NCBI GenBank assembly: GCA_023386635.1
Contig: JAEWJH010000052.1
Span: 1 to 28,997 of the forward strand
From: Pseudomonadota bacterium
Lineage (GTDB): Bacteria > Pseudomonadota > Alphaproteobacteria > Rhizobiales > Xanthobacteraceae
Direction: 5' to 3'
Length of the DNA stretch: 28,997 nucleotides
A model generated the notes under the pieces. That model was not told the origin of the DNA. It was given only the letters and a program-made list of their open reading frames with translations, and did not search any database. Each line of letters starts with the position of its first letter. Positions within the stretch are counted from its first letter, which is position 1. The translations under genes and the position numbers were made by a program. Below are positions 1 to 8,151 of this stretch, one piece after another.

Positions 1-2
1 CC

Positions 3-2165
3 CCGCGCGGCGACGTGTTCGAGGCACGCCTCGTCGGCGCTGACGGTCGGAAGATCCAGCGGCTCGACATCGGTACCGGCGCCGAGGCGGAAGACTTCAA
101 GCGCGCGCTCGAAGCGGCGACCTTCACCGTCACCGCGGTTGAAGCGAAGCCCGCGCGGCGCAACCCGCCGCCGCCGTTCACGACGTCCACCATGCAGCAG
201 GAAGCAAGCCGCAAGCTCGGCTTCGCGCCGGCGGTGACGATGCGGCTCGCGCAGCGGCTCTATGAAGGCGTGGAGATCGACGGCGAGACCACCGGCCTCA
301 TCACCTATATGCGAACCGACGGCATCGACATGGCGCCGGAGGCGATCAGCGATATCCGCACCATGATCGGCCGCAACTACGGCGGCAATTATGTGCCGTC
401 GTCGCCGCGCGTCTATCAGAACAAGTCGAAGAACGCGCAGGAAGCGCACGAAGCCGTGCGTCCGACCAGCGCCTCGCGCACGCCAGCCGAAGTGGCGAAA
501 TACGTCGATCGCGATCAGGCGCGGCTCTATGAGCTGGTCTGGAATCGCGCGGTCGCGAGCCAGATGGAAGCGGCCGAACTGGAGCGCACCACCGTCGATA
601 TCGCCGCCAACGCGAAGACCGCATCCGGCGAGCGTGCCATCGACCTGCGCGCCAGCGGCCAGGTGGTGAAGTTCGACGGCTTCCTGACGCTCTATCAGGA
701 GGGTCAGGACGAGGCGAGCGAGGACGACGAGTCCCGCCGCCTCCCCGCCATGGCCGAGAACGAGAAGCTGACCAAGCAGGCGATCGACGCCACGCAGCAC
801 TTCACCGAACCGCCACCGCGCTTCTCCGAAGCCGCGCTGGTCAAGCGCATGGAAGAACTGGGCATCGGCCGGCCGTCGACCTACGCCTCGGTGCTGCAGG
901 TGCTGCAGGATCGCGACTATGTCCGCCTCGACAAGAAGCGGCTCATTCCCGAGGACAAGGGCCGCGTCGTCGTCGCGTTCCTGGAGAGCTTCTTCGCGCG
1001 CTATGTCGAATACGATTTCACGGCCGAGCTCGAGGAAAAGCTCGACAAGATCTCCAATGGCGAGATCGACTGGCGCACGGTGCTCACCGAGTTCTGGGAC
1101 GGCTTCATCGGCTCGGTCAACGACATCAAGGACCTGCGCATCACGCAGGTGCTCGACGCGCTGAACGAGCTGCTCGGCCCACACATCTTCCCGGCCCGCG
1201 CCGACGGTGGCGATCCGCGCCAATGCCCGAACTGCGGTAACGGCAAGCTGTCGCTGAAAGTCGGCCGGTTCGGCGCCTTCATCGGCTGCTCGAACTATCC
1301 GGAATGCAACTTCACCCGGCAGATGACGCCGGGCAGCGAAGGCGCCGTGCAAGGCACCAAGGTGCTGGGCCAGGACCCGGAAACCGGCCTCGACGTCACG
1401 CTGCGCAGCGGCCGGTTCGGCCCCTATCTCCAGCTCGGCGAGCAGGAGAAGCCCGCCAAGAAGGGCGAGGCCGTCGAAAAGCCCAAACGCGCGGGCCTGC
1501 CGAAGAGCGTGTCGCCCGACGATCTCGATCTCGACAAGGCGCTCGGCCTCCTGTCGCTGCCGCGCGACGTGGGCGCTTCGCCGGAAGATGGCGAGATGAT
1601 CGTCGCCGGCATCGGCCGGTTCGGCCCTTACGTGAAGCACGGCAAGGTCTATGCGAGCCTCGAAGACGGCGACGATGTGCTGACCGTCGGTCTCAACCGC
1701 GCCGTGACGCTGATCGCCGAAAAGATCGCCAATCCGAAGAAGGGCCGGCGTTTCGGCGCTGATCCGGGACGTTCGCTCGGCGAGCATCCGGACAAGGGCG
1801 GACCTGTCGTGGTCAAGAAAGGCCGGTTCGGACCTTACGTGTCGAACAACGGCGTGAACGCGACGATCCCGGCCGACAAGAACCCGGAAGAGCTGACGCT
1901 GACGGAGGCCGTGGTGCTGCTCGACGCGCGGGCCGCGCAGCTCGGCAACGCGCCGCGCAAGGGCAAAGCCGCGAAGGGTGCCGCCAAGGGGAAGAGCAAG
2001 GCAACGAAATCGCCGCCGACCGCACCCGACGGCGAGGACGCAAAGCCTGCCAAGGCCACGAGCGCCGCCAAGACGGCGACCAAACCCAAGGCAAAGGCCA
2101 AAGCAACGGCAAAAGCCAAGACAGCCAAGGCGAAAAAGTCACCTAAAGTGGCGGCGGCGGAATGA
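3..2165 (+). CDS. topA: DNA topoisomerase I, C-terminal part (5' end outside window)
   Basis: Type IA topoisomerase that relaxes negative supercoils by cutting one strand through a tyrosine-DNA link. The reading frame is open to the left edge of the window, so the Toprim domain and start codon are missing. About 720 residues are visible. The active-site motif ITYMRTDG is present, with the catalytic Tyr codon at 306-308. A four-cysteine zinc element (CPNCG...CSNYPEC) follows near 1225-1315. After it come three GRFGPY repeats at about 1411, 1614 and 1822, typical of the alphaproteobacterial/chlamydial TopA C-terminus. The last 75 or so residues are a Lys/Ala-rich tail, probably for DNA binding. 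The stop is TGA at 2163-2165. rnr follows 57 nt downstream on the same strand. Family assignment is secure. Confidence 0.97.
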   Translation, partial: PRGDVFEARLVGADGRKIQRLDIGTGAEAEDFKRALEAATFTVTAVEAKPARRNPPPPFTTSTMQQEASRKLGFAPAVTMRLAQRLYEGVEIDGETTGLITYMRTDGIDMAPEAISDIRTMIGRNYGGNYVPSSPRVYQNKSKNAQEAHEAVRPTSASRTPAEVAKYVDRDQARLYELVWNRAVASQMEAAELERTTVDIAANAKTASGERAIDLRASGQVVKFDGFLTLYQEGQDEASEDDESRRLPAMAENEKLTKQAIDATQHFTEPPPRFSEAALVKRMEELGIGRPSTYASVLQVLQDRDYVRLDKKRLIPEDKGRVVVAFLESFFARYVEYDFTAELEEKLDKISNGEIDWRTVLTEFWDGFIGSVNDIKDLRITQVLDALNELLGPHIFPARADGGDPRQCPNCGNGKLSLKVGRFGAFIGCSNYPECNFTRQMTPGSEGAVQGTKVLGQDPETGLDVTLRSGRFGPYLQLGEQEKPAKKGEAVEKPKRAGLPKSVSPDDLDLDKALGLLSLPRDVGASPEDGEMIVAGIGRFGPYVKHGKVYASLEDGDDVLTVGLNRAVTLIAEKIANPKKGRRFGADPGRSLGEHPDKGGPVVVKKGRFGPYVSNNGVNATIPADKNPEELTLTEAVVLLDARAAQLGNAPRKGKAAKGAAKGKSKATKSPPTAPDGEDAKPAKATSAAKTATKPKAKAKATAKAKTAKAKKSPKVAAAE

Positions 2166-2170
2166 TGGCT

Positions 2171-2212
2171 CTCGCGCCGGCACCGGTCCGACACTGAAGC
2201 CGCCGGCGCGAG
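2171..2212 (+). promoter_or_regulatory. Perfect 11-bp inverted repeat between topA and rnr
   Basis: The left arm CTCGCGCCGGC (2171-2181) is exactly complementary to GCCGGCGCGAG (2202-2212), with a 20-nt loop. No T-tract follows (the next bases are TTGAAAACCC), so it is not a textbook terminator. It ends 10 nt before the proposed TTG start of rnr, so in RNA it would cover the ribosome-binding region. It could be an attenuator, a processing site or a translational control hairpin; function is inferred only. Confidence 0.5.
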
Positions 2213-2222
2213 TTGAAAACCC

Positions 2223-4619
2223 TTGCCGAAACCCCGCAAATCGAAATCGGATCACCCGAAACGTTCACCGAAGCGGTCGTCCCGCGCATCGCCGTCGGCG
2301 CGCGCCGACGCACCCCGCCGCCGTGGCGAACTTCCATCAAGAGACGAGTTGCTCGCGTTCGTCACCGCGCAGAAGGGCCCCGTCAGCATTGGCGAGGTCG
2401 CCCGCGCCTTCGGCCTGAAGAATGCCGATCGCGCCGCCCTGAAACGGCAACTGCGCGAGCTCTCCGACGACGGAACGCTGGAGCGGCGCGGCAAGACGCT
2501 GCACCATTCCGGCGCGCTGGCATCGACGATCTTCGCCGACATTGTCTCGCGTGACCGCGACAGCGACCTGATCGCCGTACCGGACGAATGGGACGAAGCC
2601 AACGGCCCTGCTCCGCGCATTGTCGTGCGCGTGCCGCACCGTGTCCGCTCGCACGAAGCCGCCGGCATCGGCGACCGGGTGCTGCTGCACGTCGAGGATA
2701 GCGGCGACGCCGACGATCCGGAACGCTACAGCGGCCGTGTCATTCGCCGTATCGACAAGGCGCGCCAGCGCGTGCTCGGCGTGTTCCGCGCGCTGCCGAA
2801 CGGCGGCGGGCGCATGCAGCCGGTGGACAAGAAACAGCTCGGCCGCGAGATCGTCATTCCGCCCGGCGCCACCGGCGATGCCAAGGACGGCGATCTTGTC
2901 GCCGTGTCGCCCGCTGGCGCGCCGCGGCTCGGCCTGCCGCAGGGGCGCGTGGTCGAGCGGCTCGGCTCGCTCGCTAGCGAAAAGGCCGTCAGCCTGATCG
3001 CGATCCATGCTCATAACATCCCGCAGGACTTCCGCGCCGATACGCTGACGGAAGCCGCCGCGGCGAAGCCCGTGACGCTTGCCGGCCGCGAGGACTGGCG
3101 CAAACTGCCGATCGTCACCATCGATCCGCCGGACGCGAAGGATCATGACGATGCGGTCTTCGCCGAATCCGATGCCGATCCCGGCAATACCGGCGGCTTC
3201 GTCCTCACCGTCGCCATCGCCGATGTCGCCGCTTACGTGACGCCCGGCTCCGCGCTCGACCGCGAGGCGCTCGTGCGCGGCAATTCGGTCTACTTCCCCG
3301 ACCGCGTCGTGCCGATGCTGCCGGAGCGCATCTCCAATGACCTGTGCTCGTTGCGGCCGAAGGAGGATCGCCCGGCCCTCGCGGTGCGTATCGTCATCGA
3401 TGCGTCGGGTCGCAAGAAGACGCACGGATTCCATCGGGTGATGATCCGCTCCGCCGCGAAGCTCGCTTACGCGCAGGCGCAAGCGGCGATCGACGGCCGT
3501 CCCGACGATACCACCGATCCGCTGCTCGAACCGGTGCTGAAACCGCTCTACGAGGCCTATGCTGCGCTCAAGCGCGCGCGCGAGCATCGCTCCCCACTCG
3601 ATCTCGATCTGCCGGAACGCAAGCTGGTGCTCAATCCCGACGGTACCGTCGCGCGTGTCGTGGCTGCCGAACGGCTGGAAGCGCACCGGCTGATCGAGGA
3701 GTTCATGATCCTCGCCAATGTCTGTGCCGCGGAAACCCTTGAACGCGCCGGCACGCCGCTGATCTATCGCGTCCACGACGAGCCGGGCATCGAGAAGGTC
3801 AATGCGCTGCGCGAATTCCTCAAGACACTGGATATCCCGTTCGCCAAAGCGGGCGCTTTGCGCAGCCAGGTGTTCAACCACATCCTGCATCGTGTCCGTG
3901 GTCAGGATTCCCAACAACTGGTCAGCGAAGTCGTGCTGCGCAGCCAGGCGCAGGCGGAATATTCGGAGCAGAACTACGGGCACTTCGGCCTCAATCTGCG
4001 CCGCTATGCGCACTTCACCTCGCCGATCCGCCGTTACGCCGATCTGATCGTGCATCGCGCGCTGATCCGCGCCTTGAAACTCGGCGACGACGGCCTGCCG
4101 GAATCGCAGGATCAGGCGGCACTGGCCGAGATTGCCGCGCGCATTTCCGCGGCCGAGCGGCGGGCGATGCTGGCCGAGCGCGAGACCACCGAGCGGCTGA
4201 TCGCCTATCATCTCGCCGACAAGGTCGGCGCCAGTTTCGAGGGCCGGATTTCGGGCGTCATCGCCGCCGGCCTGTTCGTCAAGCTCAACGAGACCGGCGC
4301 CGACGGCTTCATTCCCGCGCGCACCATCGGCAACGAATATTTCCGCTACAATGAAGCGGCGCACGCCATGGTCGGCTCCCATAGCGGAGAGACCTATCGC
4401 CTCGGCGATCCGGTGACGGTAAAACTGGTGGAGGCGGCTCCGGTTGCGGGCGCGTTGCGGTTCGAACTCGTTTCCGACGGGCGAAAAAGCTCCCCGCCGC
4501 CCGGACGTTCGTTCCGGAGCCATCGGTTCGATGCCGCCAAGCACGAACGCAAGCACAAGGCCGAGAAACGGCGCGGCAAAAACAAGCGACACAAGAACAA
4601 ACGGCACGGACAGTCATGA
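2223..4619 (+). CDS. rnr: Ribonuclease R (3'-5' exoribonuclease)
   Basis: Processive 3'-5' exoribonuclease of the RNB family that degrades structured RNA. The protein has 798 residues. An Arg/Ser/Pro-rich N-terminus is followed by a winged-helix segment (about 42-100) and cold-shock domains. The RNB catalytic domain carries the motif TIDPPDAKDHDDAV, with metal-binding Asp at about 301, 307, 309 and 310. The conserved HFTSPIRRYADL motif and an S1 domain (about 665-745, VGASFEGRISG...) follow. The last 30 or so residues are a very basic tail rich in Lys, Arg and His, as in RNase R. No ATG lies upstream of the conserved region. An in-frame TGA at 2214-2216 limits the start, and TTG at 2223 is the first available start codon. 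No strong Shine-Dalgarno is visible, so the start is uncertain. The stop overlaps the NUDIX start (ATGA). Confidence 0.96.
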   Translation: MPKPRKSKSDHPKRSPKRSSRASPSARADAPRRRGELPSRDELLAFVTAQKGPVSIGEVARAFGLKNADRAALKRQLRELSDDGTLERRGKTLHHSGALASTIFADIVSRDRDSDLIAVPDEWDEANGPAPRIVVRVPHRVRSHEAAGIGDRVLLHVEDSGDADDPERYSGRVIRRIDKARQRVLGVFRALPNGGGRMQPVDKKQLGREIVIPPGATGDAKDGDLVAVSPAGAPRLGLPQGRVVERLGSLASEKAVSLIAIHAHNIPQDFRADTLTEAAAAKPVTLAGREDWRKLPIVTIDPPDAKDHDDAVFAESDADPGNTGGFVLTVAIADVAAYVTPGSALDREALVRGNSVYFPDRVVPMLPERISNDLCSLRPKEDRPALAVRIVIDASGRKKTHGFHRVMIRSAAKLAYAQAQAAIDGRPDDTTDPLLEPVLKPLYEAYAALKRAREHRSPLDLDLPERKLVLNPDGTVARVVAAERLEAHRLIEEFMILANVCAAETLERAGTPLIYRVHDEPGIEKVNALREFLKTLDIPFAKAGALRSQVFNHILHRVRGQDSQQLVSEVVLRSQAQAEYSEQNYGHFGLNLRRYAHFTSPIRRYADLIVHRALIRALKLGDDGLPESQDQAALAEIAARISAAERRAMLAERETTERLIAYHLADKVGASFEGRISGVIAAGLFVKLNETGADGFIPARTIGNEYFRYNEAAHAMVGSHSGETYRLGDPVTVKLVEAAPVAGALRFELVSDGRKSSPPPGRSFRSHRFDAAKHERKHKAEKRRGKNKRHKNKRHGQS

Positions 4620-5353
4620 TCGATCCAGAAGCGCTGCGGCAGCGAATGACAACGGTCGCCCGCGACCAAACATTCCCGGATTCCGAACCGAAGGATGCGG
4701 CGACGCTGATCCTGATCGACCGGTCCGGACCGGAGCCGAAGGTACTGATGGGCCGGCGCCACGCCGGCCTCAAATTCATGCCGGGCAAATTCGTTTTCCC
4801 CGGCGGACGCATCGAAGCGAGCGACGCCTTGATGCCGAGCGTCGGCGAGCTTGATCCGCGCGCGGAAGCCAAGCTCACCCTGCGCATCGACGGGACGGAG
4901 CCGGCGGCGCGCGCTTTCGCGCTCGCCACCATCCGCGAGACCTGCGAGGAAACCGGCCTCCTTCTCGGCCAGCAGCGCGATACGCCGCCGTCCGTACCGA
5001 ATGAAGAATGGCAACCGTTTGCCACAGCGAGAATCCATCCGGACCTGTCGCAGTTTCACTTCGTCGCGCGGGCGATCACGCCGCCGAAGCGGCCGAAGCG
5101 GTTCGACACCCGGTTTTTCACGGCTGACGCGGAAGCGGTCGCGCACCGGATCGACGGCATCGTCAGCCCGGACTCCGAGCTGGTCGAACTGGTCTGGATC
5201 CCGCTGCCCCAAGCCAAAACCCTCGATATCCCGACCATCACGAGCGTCGTGCTGGAGGAACTCGACGCGCGGATCGCCGACGGACTCCATCACGACCTGC
5301 CCGTTCCGTATTACTATATGGAAAATCAGGAGTTTTTCCGGGAACTGCTGTGA
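4616..5353 (+). CDS. NUDIX hydrolase with an insertion in the Nudix box
   Basis: A 245-residue Nudix-fold pyrophosphohydrolase; members cleave nucleoside diphosphates linked to another moiety. The motif is split. FPGGRIE (about 61-67) carries the first glycine and RETCEETGLLLG (107-118) carries the REUxEExGU helix. The distance from Gly64 to Arg107 is 43 residues instead of the usual 14, an insertion of about 29 residues. That architecture is known from the NUDT19/NUDT8-type acyl-CoA diphosphatase branch, so a CoA-ester or related substrate is possible, but this is inference. ATG 4616 overlaps the rnr stop as ATGA, implying translational coupling. Stop TGA is at 5351-5353. The next gene has its own promoter. 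Confidence 0.88.
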   Translation: MIDPEALRQRMTTVARDQTFPDSEPKDAATLILIDRSGPEPKVLMGRRHAGLKFMPGKFVFPGGRIEASDALMPSVGELDPRAEAKLTLRIDGTEPAARAFALATIRETCEETGLLLGQQRDTPPSVPNEEWQPFATARIHPDLSQFHFVARAITPPKRPKRFDTRFFTADAEAVAHRIDGIVSPDSELVELVWIPLPQAKTLDIPTITSVVLEELDARIADGLHHDLPVPYYYMENQEFFRELL

Positions 5354-5375
5354 TCGGGCAGCACTGCGGGAATTC

Positions 5376-5403
5376 TTGACATTCGGCCGCCGGACGTTAG
5401 GTT
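5376..5403 (+). promoter_or_regulatory. Probable sigma-70-type promoter of rpmG
   Basis: A perfect -35 box TTGACA (5376-5381) is followed, after a 16-nt spacer, by the -10-like TAGGTT (5398-5403). It lies about 60 nt upstream of the rpmG ATG and just downstream of the NUDIX stop, so rpmG can be transcribed independently of topA-rnr-NUDIX. The -10 match is only partial. Confidence 0.5.
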
Positions 5404-5461
5404 CCCCGCCAAAGACGCGGCCCCGCGCCGTTTTTCCTGAAGGTTGTCCAGAGGTTCAGTT

Positions 5462-5629
5462 ATGGCCAAGGCCGTTACGCTCAAGATCAAGCTAGTGTCG
5501 AGCGCCGACACTGGTCATTTCTATGTGACCAAGAAGAATTCGCGCACGCAGACCGAGAAGCTGGTGAAGAAGAAGTACGACCCGGTCGCGAAGAAGCACG
5601 TCGAATATCGCGAGTCGAAGATCAAGTAA
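5462..5629 (+). CDS. rpmG: 50S ribosomal protein L33
   Basis: A 55-residue basic protein of the large ribosomal subunit. It begins MAKAVTLKIKLVS and ends KYDPVAKKHVEYRESKIK, which is characteristic L33. It lacks the CxxC zinc pairs found in some bacteria, so it is a zinc-independent (C-minus) form. The frame extends six codons upstream to 5444, but ATG 5462 gives the conserved N-terminus and has AGAGG at about 5450-5454 as ribosome-binding site. The gene is monocistronic: promoter at 5376-5403 and intrinsic terminator at 5654-5682. Confidence 0.96.
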   Translation: MAKAVTLKIKLVSSADTGHFYVTKKNSRTQTEKLVKKKYDPVAKKHVEYRESKIK

Positions 5630-5653
5630 TCGCGACCGCGCGACGACGATCCG

Positions 5654-5682
5654 AAAGGCGCCGCAAGGCGCCTTTTTCTTTT
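5654..5682 (+). terminator. Intrinsic terminator of rpmG
   Basis: A 9-bp perfect stem AAAGGCGCC (5654-5662) / GGCGCCTTT (5667-5675) is closed by a GCAA (GNRA) tetraloop and runs into a T-rich tract. It lies 24 nt after the rpmG stop codon. Confidence 0.9.
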
Positions 5683-5726
5683 GTTCTTTTGCCGTCTCAG
5701 GATTGATCGCCACGAAGACTGAAGGG

Positions 5727-5783
5727 GACCGGCCGGGAACGGCGCTTTCAGATGGAGGCCAATACGCCGTTCCCGGTCCGGTC
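5727..5783. repeat. Long imperfect palindrome between rpmG and pleD 3' ends
   Basis: GACCGGCCGGGAACGGCG (5727-5744) pairs with 5765-5783 over 18 bp with a single bulged T; the loop is 20 nt. No T-tract flanks it on either strand. The surrounding stretch 5683-5960 has no gene that I can support and is unusually AT-rich at about 5840-5940. The hairpin sits between two converging transcription units, so it may stop or stabilise the pleD transcript, but this is inference. Confidence 0.55.
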
Positions 5784-5960
5784 GGTCTCCGCGAAGCGGC
5801 GAAGGTTGCGGCTCCTCGCCATCCGGCAGACTTGGGAGGAAACCTAAGCCTGGCGGTTAATGGAACAAGTCAAAGTTTAAAGGCCTTGACGAGACTACGG
5901 AATTTACCCGGCGAAAAATTCGCGACAATTTTCACCAAATGCCGCCGCCGTATTTCGCGA

Positions 5961-7334
5961 TCAGGCCGCGTCGGCGACCACGCGGTTTCGCCCGTCGCGC
6001 TTGGCGCGATAGAGCGCGAGATCGGCACGTTTGAGAATGGTCGCCGCCGTGTCATCCGGATTGGACAGCGCGGCAATCCCGATCGACAGCGTGACGTTGA
6101 GCAGCTTGGTGCCCTGCTGAATCGGGAACGGCTCGCCGGCGATCCGACGCCGCAGACGCTCCGCCACCGCTGCCGCCACCGTCATATCGGTGTCGGGCAT
6201 GACGATGACGAATTCCTCGCCGCCAAGACGGCACGCGAGATCGATATTGCGGATCGACTTGCGGATGCGCAGCGCGAATTCGCGCAGCACATCGTCGCCG
6301 GCGTCATGACCATGCGTGTCGTTGACCGACTTGAAGTAGTCGATGTCGAGCACCAGCGTGGTCAGCGGCTTGCCGCGCTGGGCCGCCTGCTCCACCAGGG
6401 TGCCGAGATGAGTTTCCATATAGCGCCGGTTATAGAGGCCAGTGAGACCGTCGGTGACCGCCGCCTCGATCGAGGTCTGCACATTGTCGCGCAGCCGGTC
6501 GGTATAACGCTTCTTGCGGATCTGCGTGCGTGCGCGCGCCAGCAATTCGTTCTTGTCGATCGGCCGCATCACGTAATCGTTGATGCCGATTTCCAGGCCG
6601 CGCACCAGACGCGCATTGTTTTCGCCATCGGCGATTGCAAGGATCGGAATCTGTCGCGTCCGCTCCAGCGATCGGATCTGGCTGCACAGGCGCAGACCGT
6701 CGTGTTGCTGCAGGCTGAGCGACATGATGATCAGTTCGTAGTTGCCTTCGGCAATCCGGAACAGCGCTTCGTTCGGATTGGTCTCGACCTCCACCGTATG
6801 TTCGGTGGCGAGCGGGGTCGCGCAACGCTCTGCGGAGGAAGCCCGGTCGTCGACGATCAGAATGCGCGCACCCCGGCCCTGCTCGGCAATCGCTTCGCGC
6901 TCGGGATTCTGGATGCCGATCTCGCGCGACGTCACCGCGCGCATGCGCAGCTCGTCGGTCAGCATCTTCAGCCGCGCCAGCGAGCGCACGCGCGACACCA
7001 GAGCGACCTCGCCCACCGGCTTGGTGAGAAAATCGTCGGCGCCCGCTTCAAGCCCCCGAACGCGGTCCGACGCCTGATCGAGCGCCGTGACCATCACCAC
7101 CGGGATGTGATGGGTCTTCGGATTGCTCTTGAGCCGCCGGCAGACCTCAAAGCCGTCCATGTCCGGCATCATCACGTCGAGCAGCACCATGTCGCATTCG
7201 GCACGCTCGCAGATCGCCAGCGCATCCTGCCCGTTCATGGCCGTCATCACGTCGAAGTATTCGGCGGAGAGCCGCGCTTCGAGCAACTTCACATTGGCCG
7301 GAATATCATCGACGACGAGAATACGGGCAGTCAT
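5961..7334 (-). CDS. pleD: PleD-type response regulator diguanylate cyclase (REC-REC-GGDEF)
   Basis: Makes the second messenger c-di-GMP from two GTP on phosphorylation; in Caulobacter PleD it drives the swarmer-to-stalked transition. The 457-residue protein has a first receiver domain with phospho-acceptor Asp53 (LLDVMMPDMDG) and the KP motif. A second receiver-like domain (about 153-270) has the acceptor site degenerated to IIMSLSLQQHDG, as expected for the PleD adaptor receiver. A GGDEF domain ends the protein, with the active site GGEEF at 371-375. The allosteric inhibition site RxxD (Arg362-Asp365) is intact, so product feedback should operate. It starts 6 nt after the divK stop, forming the classical divK-pleD operon. 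Confidence 0.96.
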   Translation of the reverse strand: MTARILVVDDIPANVKLLEARLSAEYFDVMTAMNGQDALAICERAECDMVLLDVMMPDMDGFEVCRRLKSNPKTHHIPVVMVTALDQASDRVRGLEAGADDFLTKPVGEVALVSRVRSLARLKMLTDELRMRAVTSREIGIQNPEREAIAEQGRGARILIVDDRASSAERCATPLATEHTVEVETNPNEALFRIAEGNYELIIMSLSLQQHDGLRLCSQIRSLERTRQIPILAIADGENNARLVRGLEIGINDYVMRPIDKNELLARARTQIRKKRYTDRLRDNVQTSIEAAVTDGLTGLYNRRYMETHLGTLVEQAAQRGKPLTTLVLDIDYFKSVNDTHGHDAGDDVLREFALRIRKSIRNIDLACRLGGEEFVIVMPDTDMTVAAAVAERLRRRIAGEPFPIQQGTKLLNVTLSIGIAALSNPDDTAATILKRADLALYRAKRDGRNRVVADAA

Positions 7335-7340
7335 GGGTGT

Positions 7341-7712
7341 TCACGCATTACCGAGGAATTGACGGACGGTCTCAATGAATTTGCCGACCGAGATCGGCTT
7401 CGACAGATAGGCCTCGCAGCCGCCCTGGCGGATGCGTTCTTCGTCCCCCTTCATCGCGAAGGCGGTGACGGCGATCACCGGAATATGCTTGAGCTCGGGA
7501 TCGTCCTTGAGCCACTTGGTGACTTCGAGGCCGGAGACCTCCGGCAACTGAATGTCCATCAGGATCAGGTTCGGCTTGTGCTCGCGCGCCAGCGACAGCG
7601 CCTCGATCCCGTTGCGGGTGCCGACCGTGTGATAGCCATGCGCTTCCAGGAGATCATGGAAGAGCTTCATATTCAGTTCGTTGTCCTCGACGATCAGGAC
7701 CGTCTTGGCCAT
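7341..7712 (-). CDS. divK: Cell-cycle single-domain response regulator DivK
   Basis: A 123-residue stand-alone receiver domain. DivK is phosphorylated by DivJ and dephosphorylated by PleC, and controls CtrA through DivL/CckA. The sequence shows the acidic pair at Glu9-Asp10, acceptor Asp53 (LILMDIQLPEVSG), the conserved Thr/Ser (VTAFAM) and Lys in LSKPIS. Length and sequence match Caulobacter and rhizobial DivK closely. There is no output domain. It is the first gene of the divK-pleD operon, with a GAGGGG ribosome-binding sequence just upstream of ATG. The promoter must lie in 7713-7830, shared with the divergent DUF3572 gene; I could not fix its boxes. Confidence 0.96.
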   Translation of the reverse strand: MAKTVLIVEDNELNMKLFHDLLEAHGYHTVGTRNGIEALSLAREHKPNLILMDIQLPEVSGLEVTKWLKDDPELKHIPVIAVTAFAMKGDEERIRQGGCEAYLSKPISVGKFIETVRQFLGNA

Positions 7713-7830
7713 CCGCGGCCCCTCATTCTTGTTGCCCTTGTGCGGTCACAAAATGCCGGCCCCGTCGCCTGGCACTGTCCGATCGGGCATGATGCACGGT
7801 AGTCACCAACTATTACGGAAAGGCAAAGAT

Positions 7831-8130
7831 TTGCCCCGAAAAACCCCTGCACTCGGCGGCCGTGAAGCGGCAGAACACGTGGCGATTCAAGCTCTTAGCT
7901 TCATTGCCGGAGATGGCGAGCGGCTCGGTGGCTTCCTCGCCGCGACCGGCATCGGTCCGTCCGCGATTCGGGATGCCGCCCGCGACCCGCAGTTCCTTGC
8001 CGGCGTGCTGGACTACATCGCCGGAAACGAGCCGTTGCTGCTCGACTTCGCCAAGCATGCGGAACTGCCGCCGGAGACCGTCATGATCGCGGTTCAGGCG
8101 CTCGGCGGCGTTCACACCAACTGGTCCTAG
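7831..8130 (+). CDS. DUF3572 family protein
   Basis: A small acidic helical protein of 99 residues resembling the DUF3572 family of Alphaproteobacteria (function unknown). The core reads AAEHVAIQALSFIAGD...LGGFLAATGIGP...FLAGVLDYIAGNEPLLLDFA. The frame is open from 7681 and offers ATGs at 7789 and 7792. I prefer TTG at 7831, which yields MPRKTPALGGREAAEHVAIQ and is preceded at 7-nt spacing by the strong ribosome-binding sequence GGAAAGG (7817-7823). The gene sits between divK (divergent) and dinB (21 nt downstream, same strand), an arrangement that suggests co-transcription with dinB. Confidence 0.8.
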   Translation: MPRKTPALGGREAAEHVAIQALSFIAGDGERLGGFLAATGIGPSAIRDAARDPQFLAGVLDYIAGNEPLLLDFAKHAELPPETVMIAVQALGGVHTNWS

Positions 8131-8151
8131 AGACAGGGCCCCTCATTCCCC

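Noticed and set aside
2337..4607. 756-codon open frame on the minus strand opposite rnr
   Set aside because: It mirrors rnr codon by codon in GC-rich DNA; its translation has no recognisable domain and the rnr protein has all catalytic motifs. Composition artefact.
5910..5936. Imperfect stem GGCGAAAAATT / AATTTTCACC as a pleD terminator
   Set aside because: AT-rich weak stem with a bulge and mismatch and no following T-tract on the minus strand; not convincing.
5703..7802. 699-codon open frame on the plus strand opposite pleD and divK
   Set aside because: It covers two clear response-regulator genes antisense and reads as Arg/His-rich low-information sequence; no domain is visible.
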